Origin: CAYIBD01 sp964361655
GTDB lineage: Bacteria; Patescibacteriota; Minisyncoccia; Sungbacterales; SURF-37
Direction: 5' to 3'
Length of the DNA: 7,327 bases
Assembly: GCA_964361655.1 (NCBI GenBank)
Contig: CAYIBD010000034.1
Location: 1-7,327, forward strand
Shown: piece after piece, positions 1-6,615 of the stretch
How positions within the stretch are numbered: position 1 is the first letter of the stretch
How the letters are laid out: each line of letters begins with the position of its first letter
Translations under genes and position numbers: made by a program
Notes under the pieces: model-generated
What the model saw: the letters and a program-made list of their open reading frames with translations, nothing else
Databases searched by the model: none
What the model was told of the DNA's origin: nothing

Positions 1-23
1 TGCCTCTGTACCGCATCAAGGGC

Positions 24-32
24 TGTGGATAA
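24..32 (-). promoter_or_regulatory. Single DnaA-box-like 9-mer (TTATCCACA on the minus strand)
   Basis: The minus strand reads TTATCCACA, an exact match to the classical high-affinity DnaA box. It lies about 30 bases past the lysS stop codon. I found no second copy in the window, no AT-rich unwinding region and no dnaA or dnaN gene, so it does not by itself mark an origin. It may be chance, a titration site, or the edge of something outside the window. Confidence 0.3.
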
Positions 33-64
33 TGGAAGCATCTCGTTGCAGATACTGAATATCC

Positions 65-1522
65 CTATTTCGGCCTCAGCGTCGGAAACAGCACCACTTC
101 CCTAATATTCCTCGTATCCGTGAGCAACATGACGAGGCGATCAATGCCGATGGCTGCTCCGGCCGCCGGGGGCATGCCGTATTCGAGCGCTTCAACGAAA
201 TCCTTGTCAACCGGGTGCGCTTCTTCTTCTCCTCCGGCCCGGCGCCGGGCTTGCTCCTCGAAGCGCGATTGCTGATCCCGCGGATCATTCAACTCGGCAT
301 AGGCATTCACGAGCTCCAGCCCGCCGGCAATGAGTTGAAGCCGGCGCACCGTGTTTGAGCCGGCCGCGGTGCGCTTAGCCAGCGGCGAAATCTCAAGAGG
401 ATGGTGTACCACGAACGTCGGCTGAACCAGTTTTGGTCGGCAGATTTTCTTGTAAATTTCATCGGCTATCTTGCCCCTTGATTCGTGCGGCCCAACGTCA
501 ATGCCGAACTGCCTGGCCCGCATGGCGAGCGAGTCCCGTGTCTCTTTTTCGTAATCCACGATAAGCGCATATCGCTTCAGGACTTCCTGAAAGGCGATGC
601 GCGGGAATTTTTTGCCGAATGAGATCGCCTGGCCCTCAAAGGATATTTTTTTGATGCCAAGCTTTTTCAGGATAGCGGAAAAACATTGTTCCACAAAGGC
701 CATCATGTCATTTTCGTCCCAGTAGGCCGCATACCATTCGATGGTGGTGAACTCGGGATTGTGCGAAGCATCAATGCCCTCGTTGCGAAAACTCTTGCCA
801 AGTTCATACACCCTTTCCATGCCGCCGACCAAAAGCTCTTTTAAGTAAAGTTCGGGCGCAATGCGGAGGTAGAGGTCAATGTTAAGGGCGTTATGGTGGG
901 TCTTGAAGGGCCTGGCGAGCGCCCCGCCCGGCACGTGCTGGAGCATGGGCGTCTCGACTTCGACAAAATCCTCGGCATCAAAAAATGCTCGGATCGCGGT
1001 CACGATGCGCGAGCGCAGCAAAAACCGCTCCCGAACCGCAGGATTCATCACAAGATCGAGGTAGCGCTTGCGGAAGCGCTCCTCAACGTCGCGAAGGCCA
1101 TGCCATTTCTCGGGCAAGGGCAGGAGAGATTTTGAGATCATTCGCCATTCCGAAACCCGCACCGTCGGCTCGCCGCGCTTGGTTTCAAAGCATTGGCCGC
1201 TGACTTCGAGAAAATCCCCTATATCAATGGCTTCAAGCGCCCGTTCGAATTCAGCGCCAAGATCATCGCGGGTAAGATAGAGCTGGATTTTCGCCGAGCC
1301 ATCCTCGAGATCAGCGAAAACTGCGCCGCCGTGCTCACGCATGGCGCGGAGCCGGCCCACGATCGAAAACTTTCGCTTTGATTTTGAAAGGGCTGAAAAC
1401 CGCTTCCGGACCTCGCCAATCAAAAAACTCCGCCGAACCGATGCCGGGTAGGGATCGCGCCCGGCGGCCTCGTAGCGCTCGAGTTTACGAATGCGGTCGC
1501 GCTGAATGTCTTCAAGCGCCAT
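65..1522 (-). CDS. lysS: Lysyl-tRNA synthetase, class II
   Basis: This cytoplasmic enzyme charges tRNA-Lys with lysine using ATP. The 485-residue length is normal for bacterial class II LysRS. Residues ~50-130 form the N-terminal OB-fold that binds the anticodon (IVGRLRAMREHGG...FADLEDGSAKIQLY). The catalytic domain follows: motif 1 around 185-210 (VEVETPML...PGGALARPF), motif 2 with FRNEG at 245-249 followed by HNPEFT, and motif 3 near 455-470 (GIDRLVMLLT). The family segments APELYLKELLVGG and LEISPLAKR are also present. One oddity is that the usual GLGIGIDR of motif 3 reads GAAIGIDR (residues 455-462), so one normally conserved glycine is alanine. The ATG start fits the family's N-terminus. 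No Shine-Dalgarno precedes it; a perfect -10 hexamer lies six bases upstream, suggesting a leaderless message. It is separated from greA by an intrinsic terminator, so it is probably transcribed on its own. No clear terminator is visible in the 64 bases after the stop. Confidence 0.97.
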   Translation of the reverse strand: MALEDIQRDRIRKLERYEAAGRDPYPASVRRSFLIGEVRKRFSALSKSKRKFSIVGRLRAMREHGGAVFADLEDGSAKIQLYLTRDDLGAEFERALEAIDIGDFLEVSGQCFETKRGEPTVRVSEWRMISKSLLPLPEKWHGLRDVEERFRKRYLDLVMNPAVRERFLLRSRIVTAIRAFFDAEDFVEVETPMLQHVPGGALARPFKTHHNALNIDLYLRIAPELYLKELLVGGMERVYELGKSFRNEGIDASHNPEFTTIEWYAAYWDENDMMAFVEQCFSAILKKLGIKKISFEGQAISFGKKFPRIAFQEVLKRYALIVDYEKETRDSLAMRARQFGIDVGPHESRGKIADEIYKKICRPKLVQPTFVVHHPLEISPLAKRTAAGSNTVRRLQLIAGGLELVNAYAELNDPRDQQSRFEEQARRRAGGEEEAHPVDKDFVEALEYGMPPAAGAAIGIDRLVMLLTDTRNIREVVLFPTLRPK

Positions 1523-1528
1523 ACGGCG

Positions 1529-1556
1529 ATTATACTTGATTTTGACCAGGCGCCAA
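1529..1556 (-). promoter_or_regulatory. Predicted lysS promoter, placed for a leaderless transcript
   Basis: The minus strand has a perfect TATAAT at 1529-1534. Sixteen bases further upstream is only a weak -35 (TTGGCG at 1551-1556, three of six matches). Exactly six bases (CGCCGT) separate the hexamer from the lysS ATG, so the standard +1 position is the A of the start codon. The position downstream of the greA terminator supports an independent lysS promoter. Confidence 0.6.
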
Positions 1557-1565
1557 AGGGACGAA

Positions 1566-1587
1566 TCGAAGCTCTAGCGCGCTTCGA
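1566..1587. repeat. Inverted repeat between greA terminator and lysS promoter
   Basis: The arms TCGAAGC (1566-1572) and GCTTCGA (1581-1587) are perfect 7-bp complements around an 8-base spacer. There is no T-run on either side, so it is not a terminator by itself. It lies about 10 bases upstream of the weak lysS -35. It could be a protein-binding operator or a stabilising 3' hairpin of read-through greA message. The function is unknown. Confidence 0.4.
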
Positions 1588-1595
1588 CCACAAAT

Positions 1596-1620
1596 AAAAA
1601 ACAGCCCCGCCGGCGCTGTT
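1596..1620 (-). terminator. Intrinsic terminator of greA
   Basis: On the minus strand the arms AACAGC (1615-1620) and GCTGTT (1600-1605) pair, with two further C-G pairs inside and a short G/C-rich loop. A run of six T residues (1596-1601) follows, overlapping the stem foot. It starts 17 bases after the greA stop codon, the usual position for a Rho-independent terminator, and separates greA from lysS. Confidence 0.85.
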
Positions 1621-1637
1621 CTCTACACGCGCGCTGC

Positions 1638-2093
1638 CTAGCGGATCTTCAAAATCTTGTAGGCCTCGCTCCCGCCGGGGGTCTTGATCGCGACGCTCTC
1701 CCTGGCAGAGCGGCCAAGGAACGCACGGCCTAACGGCGATTCGTTCGAAATCTTCCCCAGGAGCGGATCGGCCTCCTCGGAGCCCACAATAGTAAAGGTT
1801 TCCCGGCCGCGTTCCGATTCCACCTCAACGGTCGAACCGATCTGTACCGTCGTCGCGTCCGTCGGCTTCTGGATGAGCACGACGTCGCGGAGCATCTCTT
1901 CCAATTCCTGGATGCGGGCCTCGTTCAAGGACTGTGCCTCTTTGGCTTCCTGGTATTCGGCGTTCTCCGAGAGGTCGCCCAAGGCCTTGGCGGCCTCAAG
2001 GCGATCGGCAATCTCGCGACGGCTGACCGTCTTTAGCTCCTCAAGCTCTCGCTGCAGTTTTTTCAATCCTTCGGCGCTCAGGTACTCGGACAT
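1638..2093 (-). CDS. greA: Transcription elongation factor GreA
   Basis: GreA inserts its coiled coil into the RNA polymerase secondary channel and stimulates cleavage of backtracked RNA, rescuing stalled complexes. At 151 residues it is close to the usual ~158. Residues ~1-75 form the antiparallel coiled coil. The tip has the signature LGDLSENAEYQEAK, with the acidic pair D40 and E43 that coordinates the catalytic metal. Residues ~80-151 form the FKBP-like globular domain ending in the family pattern ISNESPLGRAFLG...TPGG...YKILKI. The intact tip argues for an active GreA and not an anti-cleavage paralogue. The gene starts 37 bases after the mrdA stop, has its own promoter overlapping the end of mrdA, and is closed by an intrinsic terminator. 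No Shine-Dalgarno is visible in the ~21 bases between predicted transcription start and the ATG. Confidence 0.97.
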   Translation of the reverse strand: MSEYLSAEGLKKLQRELEELKTVSRREIADRLEAAKALGDLSENAEYQEAKEAQSLNEARIQELEEMLRDVVLIQKPTDATTVQIGSTVEVESERGRETFTIVGSEEADPLLGKISNESPLGRAFLGRSARESVAIKTPGGSEAYKILKIR

Positions 2094-2120
2094 GGGTAGG
2101 TCAAAAACGCAAATGTCGTG

Positions 2121-2148
2121 ATTATAGCCGCTAGGGTCGCGCCGTCAA
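2121..2148 (-). promoter_or_regulatory. Predicted greA promoter (TTGACG-16-TATAAT)
   Basis: The minus strand carries TTGACG (2143-2148, five of six) and a perfect TATAAT (2121-2126) with a 16-base spacer, a strong housekeeping-sigma match. The -35 lies inside the last codons of mrdA. The predicted start is near 2114, giving a leader of about 21 bases. greA can therefore be expressed independently of the cell-wall genes, as well as by read-through. Confidence 0.75.
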
Positions 2149-4122
2149 CTGTGGATGGCGGGCTTGGGTGAAATAGTAATACAGGATTTCCTTGGCAATT
2201 GGAACGGCGTCGGTCGTTCCGCCGGTGCCGTCCTCCACCAGTACCGTAATCACGATTTCGGGATCCTCGTAGGGCGCAAATCCGGTAAACCAACCGTGAT
2301 TCCGGCCGTATACACCGGTTTGGGCCGTACCGGTCTTCCCGGCCGCCGCAACCGGGAGTTCCCCCAACGCCACCGCCGAACCGGCGGTCACCGCCAGCCG
2401 CATGCCTTCGCGGACAACGCGCAGTGACTCCGGTTTGGCAAGGTTCGTTGCGAGTGCCTCGGGCGGCATCTCGGTAAGCGTGGCGCCCGCTTCGTCGAGG
2501 ACGGCTCTCGCTACGCGCGGCCGCCAGAGAGTTCCGCCGTTCGCAATCGCGGCGGCGGAAACGGCAAGCTGGAGCGGCGTGGCCTGGAGGTCGCCCTGGC
2601 CGATGGCGGTGATGTAGGTGTCGCCGATGCGCCAAATAGGATCTTTGGGCCGGATGGTTTTCTTGTTCTCCGGATCGGGGATGAGGCCGCCGTACTCGCC
2701 GGGAAGATCGACGCCCAGAAGCCGCCCCCAGCCGAAGCGGCCGAGCCAGGTCTTCATCCGTTCGATCCCGAGCCCTTGGATATCGCGGTAGCCGCCGCCG
2801 ATGGTGTAGAAGTAGACGTTCGCAGAAAGGGCGAGCGCACGGCGCATATCAACCCAGCCGAGTTCCTTCCAGTCCTTGTAGATCGTGGGCTTAGACGGGT
2901 CGAAAGGGTTGGGCACCGAGATGTAGCCGGGGTCGAAGATCCGGCGTTCAGGATCAATGATGCCCTCTTCGAGGGCGGCCACCGCCAGGATCGGCTTGAT
3001 CGTCGAGCCCGAGGGGTACCCGCCGGCAATGGCGCGGTCGAAAAACGGTTTGCCGGCATCGGCGAGTAATCGCTCGAGTTCGCGCTCAGCCGTCGCACGG
3101 CCAAAACGGTTGGGATCAAAGGCGGGGTAGCTCGCGAGCGCCCGTACCGCTCCGTCACGGGGATCAACCATGACGAGCGCACCGGCCCGTTTACCGAGTG
3201 CCGCCAGATGGCGGGCAAGCGTCTCGACGGCGAAGCGCTGCAGCCGGCCGTCGAGTTCCAGAAGCACATCACGACCGGGTTCCGCTTTCACGATGAAGCG
3301 TTCGCGCTGGGCTTCGCCCGTGGCGTTGACCTCAAGCAGCTTTTCGCCGGGTCGCCCCCGCAGTGTTTCCTCGTACGAAAGCTCAAGCCCGCTCTTCCCG
3401 ATCGTGTCGCTGGGTCGGATGCCGGCACGGGAGGCCAAGTCATCGCGGCTCGGCCGCCCGACATAGCCGAGCGCATGGCTCGCGAGCGCCCCCAGGAGGT
3501 AGTCGCGCCGGCCGGCTTCGGTTACCGTCACCCCCGGAAAATCATCCGGCCGCGACTGAATTTCAAGCACCTCGAGCCGGAGCTCGCCGGAAGCCACGAA
3601 CACCTCTTCGGGCCAGGGCGCCGTCGGAGGTGATCCTCCGGTACTGCGATTTTCATCCCGAACCCCGTTGGCTTCCCTTACCTCCGCCTCGGTCTTTCCG
3701 GTAAGTGCGAGGAGCCGCTCCAGCACCTGCCGGACCTCGTCGTCGCTTGCGAGGCGCTGGCGATCCAGCGTGATAACGAATGTCGGAGTGTTTTCAACGA
3801 GCGGCTGGTGGTTCCGGTCGTAAAAAATTCCCCGCGGGGGAGCAATGAGGAGACGGTAGGTTTTGTTGGCGTCGGCCTGACGGGCGAGTGCTGCACCCCG
3901 CAGGATCTGGAGCTCCACCAGCCGGCCAGCGATGAGGAGCAATCCGGCCACCACCAACCCGCCGAAGACGAGGAACGTCTGCCGCGCGATTGGACGTTCA
4001 ATCCGGCCCTCGGCGAGCTCTACCCGGAAGCCAGGGACGTTCATGGCGTCCATGAGAATCTCCTCGGGCCCGATCTCGACATCGTGGCGGCGGATACGCC
4101 TTCCCCGGAAAGACCACCGCAT
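2131..4122 (-). CDS. mrdA: Penicillin-binding protein 2, elongation-specific transpeptidase
   Basis: This is a class B PBP, anchored by one membrane helix, that cross-links peptidoglycan during lateral wall growth with RodA and the MreBCD scaffold. The 663-residue protein has a short cytoplasmic N-terminus, a membrane helix at ~49-68, a dimerisation/pedestal domain (~95-280, with the family patterns PPRGIFYDRN and IGKSGLE) and a transpeptidase domain (~310-655). The three active-site motifs are intact: S373-T-I-K376 with the acylated serine, S433-A-N435, and K596-T-G598. Residues ~151-174 are a low-complexity, proline/glycine-rich insert. It lies three bases after mreD, so translation is probably coupled. 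The ATG at 4122 has no good Shine-Dalgarno. An in-frame ATG at 4053 (residue 24) has GAGGAG six bases upstream and would give a 640-residue protein. I keep 4122 because the residues before 24 (IGPEEI) look like part of a conserved N-terminal pattern, but the choice is uncertain. Confidence 0.95.
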   Translation of the reverse strand: MRWSFRGRRIRRHDVEIGPEEILMDAMNVPGFRVELAEGRIERPIARQTFLVFGGLVVAGLLLIAGRLVELQILRGAALARQADANKTYRLLIAPPRGIFYDRNHQPLVENTPTFVITLDRQRLASDDEVRQVLERLLALTGKTEAEVREANGVRDENRSTGGSPPTAPWPEEVFVASGELRLEVLEIQSRPDDFPGVTVTEAGRRDYLLGALASHALGYVGRPSRDDLASRAGIRPSDTIGKSGLELSYEETLRGRPGEKLLEVNATGEAQRERFIVKAEPGRDVLLELDGRLQRFAVETLARHLAALGKRAGALVMVDPRDGAVRALASYPAFDPNRFGRATAERELERLLADAGKPFFDRAIAGGYPSGSTIKPILAVAALEEGIIDPERRIFDPGYISVPNPFDPSKPTIYKDWKELGWVDMRRALALSANVYFYTIGGGYRDIQGLGIERMKTWLGRFGWGRLLGVDLPGEYGGLIPDPENKKTIRPKDPIWRIGDTYITAIGQGDLQATPLQLAVSAAAIANGGTLWRPRVARAVLDEAGATLTEMPPEALATNLAKPESLRVVREGMRLAVTAGSAVALGELPVAAAGKTGTAQTGVYGRNHGWFTGFAPYEDPEIVITVLVEDGTGGTTDAVPIAKEILYYYFTQARHPQLTARP
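4051..4065 (-). promoter_or_regulatory. Shine-Dalgarno and alternative internal start of mrdA
   Basis: GAGGAG at 4060-4065 (minus strand), a six-base spacer and an in-frame ATG at 4051-4053 together form a better initiation site than the annotated mrdA start. It could be the true start, a second start giving a shorter PBP2 that keeps the membrane helix, or simply the coding of Glu-Glu in the EEI motif. Confidence 0.45.
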
Positions 4123-4125
4123 AGG

Positions 4126-4653
4126 TTACATACCCGAGAGACGGAGGACTTCGCGCGCCCGCTGCCAACGGGATCGCCGGATGAGCAGCCACGAGAGCGC
4201 CGGAAACCAGAGGAACGAGAACAAAATCTCCTTCACCACCGTGCGGTGGGCGAGATCACCAACGGCAATTACGCGCTCTGGCACAGCAAAGAAGATACCG
4301 GCCGCGATCGAGGCACCTACCCAGGCAAGCGGCGTCATCAGGAGTCCAAAGGCCATAGCCGCAATGTCGGCGAGTGGTACGTCCCATTGCGTCAACGCCC
4401 GAAAGCCGCGCATGGCGAAGAGTAGCGTAAGCGCAAAGATCGTGTAGGAGGTCGAACCAGCCAGCACCGTGTCGTGGAGGAGCCCGGTCAAGCCCGCAAA
4501 CCAGAAGCCGGAACGGAAGTCGAGGAGGGCCAGCCCGACCACGAGACCGGCCAAGGTAAGCGTTGGCGCAGCACTTCCCGTCAACCGGGGAAGTATTGCC
4601 ACCTCGAGGAGGAAGAGCCCACCGTAGCAGCTTATGGCAGCGAGGAACCTCAT
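4126..4653 (-). CDS. mreD: Rod shape-determining protein MreD
   Basis: MreD is a polytopic inner-membrane component of the elongasome that links MreC, MreB and the PBP2/RodA synthase. The 175-residue product is hydrophobic throughout with about five membrane segments (roughly 5-22, 30-48, 50-82, 92-122, 140-157) and a basic C-terminal tail (RRSRWQRAR). The sequence is weakly conserved as usual for this family. Assignment rests on length, topology, the early segment around 55-68 (GLTGLLHDTV, like the family's G-x-x-x-G-x-x-x-D pattern) and its position between mreC and mrdA. Its ATG overlaps the mreC stop as ATGA (4650-4653), and no separate Shine-Dalgarno is seen, which points to translational coupling. 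Confidence 0.88.
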   Translation of the reverse strand: MRFLAAISCYGGLFLLEVAILPRLTGSAAPTLTLAGLVVGLALLDFRSGFWFAGLTGLLHDTVLAGSTSYTIFALTLLFAMRGFRALTQWDVPLADIAAMAFGLLMTPLAWVGASIAAGIFFAVPERVIAVGDLAHRTVVKEILFSFLWFPALSWLLIRRSRWQRAREVLRLSGM

Positions 4654-5471
4654 GGGGCGAGGAGCACGATCACGTCATCACCGAAGGGGTCGAAGAGTTG
4701 CACGGCGCGAACGGACTTGAATACCTCATGCTCGGCCTTTTTCACCTCTCGAATTTCTCCGACAACGAGCGAGCGCCGGCCGCCCGTCGCCCGCGGAGCG
4801 GCGAGGACGATATCGCCGATCGTCACCTCGGAATCCTGGGGCACGAGATCGATGATGAGCTCGCGAGCGTTATTGCCGCGAGCGATCGCCCGGAGATCGG
4901 ATGCGGGGAGGACGATATCGGTGCTCCGCGAGGCGCTCGAGAGGAGGATGACCCGCGCGAAGCGCTGACCCACCGACACCACCGTGCCACCGAGAACCCG
5001 ATTGCGGTCAACCACGATATCGCCGATGCCAATGCCGTCCTGGGTCCCCTTATCCAAGAGGAGATACTCATCGCGCCCCTCGCGGAGGAAACCGACAATC
5101 GCCGCCGGCAACGCCCCGGCTTCACCCTCATCCCGGAGCGAAAGGGCGGCGCGCAGCGTCTCGTTTTCCTGACGAACGGCTTCGAGAAGCCCAATCCTGG
5201 CGAGGAGTTCGCCCCGCTCGCGTTCGAGAGCCCCGATCCGCGCCTTGCCACCGCCGAGACCGTCACTCACCCACGCGCTAGCGCGATGCACAACGGCAAG
5301 GACCGATACTGCCCCACCGACCACCACGTCACGGACGGGACGCGCGAGGCCCGCAGCACCGAGCACCACGAGGAAGGCGCCGGCGATCACGACCAACGCC
5401 GCGCGCATACCTAGATGTTTCCTCGAACCGACCATGAAGCTTCGGAATGAAACGTGTCTTGGCGCCGGCAC
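4650..5471 (-). CDS. mreC: Rod shape-determining protein MreC
   Basis: MreC is a bitopic membrane protein whose extracytoplasmic domain contacts and activates PBP2 and connects it to the MreB filament. The 273 residues comprise a short cytoplasmic tail, one membrane helix (~22-42), a coiled-coil segment (~75-110, KARIGALERERGELLARIG...) and the paired beta-barrel domain (~120-270) with family patterns LLLDKGTQDGI-x-x-GD-x-VV and VGQRFARV-x-LL. I chose the GTG at 5469-5471 because AGGAGG sits ten bases upstream (5482-5487), whereas the in-frame ATG at 5435 has no ribosome-binding site. It starts 33 bases after the mreB stop and overlaps mreD by four bases, consistent with one operon. Confidence 0.93.
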   Translation of the reverse strand: MPAPRHVSFRSFMVGSRKHLGMRAALVVIAGAFLVVLGAAGLARPVRDVVVGGAVSVLAVVHRASAWVSDGLGGGKARIGALERERGELLARIGLLEAVRQENETLRAALSLRDEGEAGALPAAIVGFLREGRDEYLLLDKGTQDGIGIGDIVVDRNRVLGGTVVSVGQRFARVILLSSASRSTDIVLPASDLRAIARGNNARELIIDLVPQDSEVTIGDIVLAAPRATGGRRSLVVGEIREVKKAEHEVFKSVRAVQLFDPFGDDVIVLLAP

Positions 5472-5481
5472 GGTTTCGCAT

Positions 5482-5487
5482 CCTCCT
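5482..5487 (-). promoter_or_regulatory. Shine-Dalgarno of mreC (AGGAGG)
   Basis: A perfect AGGAGG on the minus strand, ten bases before the GTG at 5471. It decides the mreC start in favour of GTG over the ATG 36 bases further in. An ATG directly abutting it (5479-5481) is out of frame and too close to be used. Confidence 0.75.
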
Positions 5488-5504
5488 GCCCCGACGGAGC
5501 ATCG

Positions 5505-6560
5505 CTAGACAGTAGGTACGCGCTGGTACTCGGCGCTTACCAAGACATCGGCCAGCCCATCGAGGTCCTCCAGGATAACCCCGGTACCCCGAACGACAGC
5601 GGTAAGCGGATCATCAGCGACCTCAACCGGAATCCGCGTCTCCTCGGCGATCACCCGGTCGAGCCCGCGCAAGAGCGACCCGCCGCCGGTGAGCACGATG
5701 CCGCGGTGCATGATGTCGGCCACGAGTTCCGGTGGCGTGGCCTCAATGGTGGCCTTGATCGTCGCGATGAGGGTGTTGACCGAGTGCTTTATGGCCCGCC
5801 GGATCTCCGAATCGTCCACGACCACCTCCTTGGGCAGGCCGGTCACGAGGTCTCGGCCGCGCATGGTGGCCTCCATCGGCTCCTCGAGTTCCGTAGCGGA
5901 ACCGATGGCGATCTTAATGTCCTCAGCCGTCCGTTCGCCGAGTAAAAGCTTATGCTCGTCCCGGGCGAAACGGATGATGTCTTCGTTCAGGCGGTCGCCG
6001 GCGATGCGCAAGTTCTTGGAAACTACAATCCCGCCGAGCGAGATCACGGCGATGTCCGATGTCCCGCCGCCGATGTCCACGATCATTGAGCCCATCGCAT
6101 CTTGCACCGGCAGCCGGACGCCAATGGCCGCGGCCATGGGCTCCTCCACGAGGAAGACCTCGCGCGCCCCGGCATTCTTGACCGCATCCTCAACGGCTTT
6201 TCGCTCGACTTCCGTCACGTCCGAGGGAATGCCGATGACCACCCGCGGCCGGGCCACCTGGGCCATGGAGCCGTCATGCACTTTGTGGATGAAGTAACGG
6301 AGCATCTCCTCGGTGACCTCAAAATCCGAGATGATGCCCTCGGTCAAGGGCCGGATGGCGGTGATGTGGCCTGGGGTGCGGCCGACCATTTTCTTGGCCT
6401 CCGCGCCAATGGCCACGATCTGGCCGGTCTTTTGGTTCACGGCCACCACCGAGGGCTCGTTGATGACAATGCCGCGGCCGCGGACATAGACCAAAGAGTT
6501 GGCCGTGCCCAGGTCAATGCCGATATCTTTTGAGAATAACCCGAAGAAGCGATTCAACAT
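5505..6560 (-). CDS. mreB: Rod shape-determining protein MreB, actin-like ATPase
   Basis: MreB polymerises into membrane-bound filaments that orient lateral peptidoglycan synthesis. At 351 residues it has the standard length. Residues 1-10 (MLNRFFGLFS) form a short amphipathic segment suited to membrane attachment. Phosphate-1 loop: DIGIDLGTANSLVYV from residue 12. Catalytic glutamate region: LVEEPMAAAIG (137-147). Phosphate-2 loop: DIGGGTSD (162-169). Adenosine motif: TGGGS (291-295). All nucleotide-binding elements are intact. The ATG at 6558-6560 matches the family N-terminus, but its Shine-Dalgarno is poor. The gene heads the mreB-mreC-mreD-mrdA series and is divergent from the plus-strand membrane protein, with overlapping promoters between them. 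Confidence 0.98.
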   Translation of the reverse strand: MLNRFFGLFSKDIGIDLGTANSLVYVRGRGIVINEPSVVAVNQKTGQIVAIGAEAKKMVGRTPGHITAIRPLTEGIISDFEVTEEMLRYFIHKVHDGSMAQVARPRVVIGIPSDVTEVERKAVEDAVKNAGAREVFLVEEPMAAAIGVRLPVQDAMGSMIVDIGGGTSDIAVISLGGIVVSKNLRIAGDRLNEDIIRFARDEHKLLLGERTAEDIKIAIGSATELEEPMEATMRGRDLVTGLPKEVVVDDSEIRRAIKHSVNTLIATIKATIEATPPELVADIMHRGIVLTGGGSLLRGLDRVIAEETRIPVEVADDPLTAVVRGTGVILEDLDGLADVLVSAEYQRVPTV

Positions 6561-6572
6561 ACGTTCGACTCA

Positions 6573-6595
6573 AAGGTGAGCAGCCTTGACACCTT
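6573..6595. repeat. Inverted repeat in the mreB leader, bracketing the divergent -35
   Basis: AAGGTG (6573-6578) and CACCTT (6590-6595) are perfect complements around an 11-base loop. In mreB mRNA this would form a stem-loop ending about 12 bases before the ATG. In DNA the right arm overlaps the plus-strand -35 (6586-6591). It may be an operator, a leader hairpin affecting mreB translation, or chance. Confidence 0.4.
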
Positions 6596-6615
6596 CCCTA
6601 CTACGATTATAGAAT
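6586..6615 (+). promoter_or_regulatory. Predicted promoter of the plus-strand membrane protein gene
   Basis: A perfect TTGACA (6586-6591) is followed after 18 bases by TAGAAT (6610-6615, five of six). The predicted transcription start is about 6622. That excludes the in-frame GTG at 6576, which lies upstream of the start, and supports translation from the ATG at 6642. Confidence 0.75.
6606..6611 (-). promoter_or_regulatory. Predicted -10 hexamer of mreB (TATAAT)
   Basis: A perfect TATAAT on the minus strand, giving a leader of about 39 bases before the mreB ATG. No recognisable -35 lies 16-18 bases upstream, where the sequence is C-rich, so it may need an activator or may be misassigned. It overlaps the plus-strand -10 by two bases. 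Confidence 0.5.

Noticed and set aside
1..64. Terminator downstream of lysS
   Set aside because: No stable hairpin with a T-run is visible on the minus strand before the window ends.
2078..2635. Minus-strand frame overlapping mrdA and greA
   Set aside because: It is an out-of-frame reading of the PBP2 transpeptidase region, Arg/His-rich, with no support.
3808..4425. Plus-strand open frame (205 codons) opposite mrdA and mreD
   Set aside because: Antisense to intact genes, with highly charged low-complexity composition and no promoter, Shine-Dalgarno or family pattern.
4563..5414. Long plus-strand open frame (283 codons) opposite mreC and mreD
   Set aside because: It lies wholly antisense to well-supported mreC/mreD in GC-rich DNA, has no recognisable domain and is rich in His, Arg, Glu and Pro as expected of an antisense shadow.
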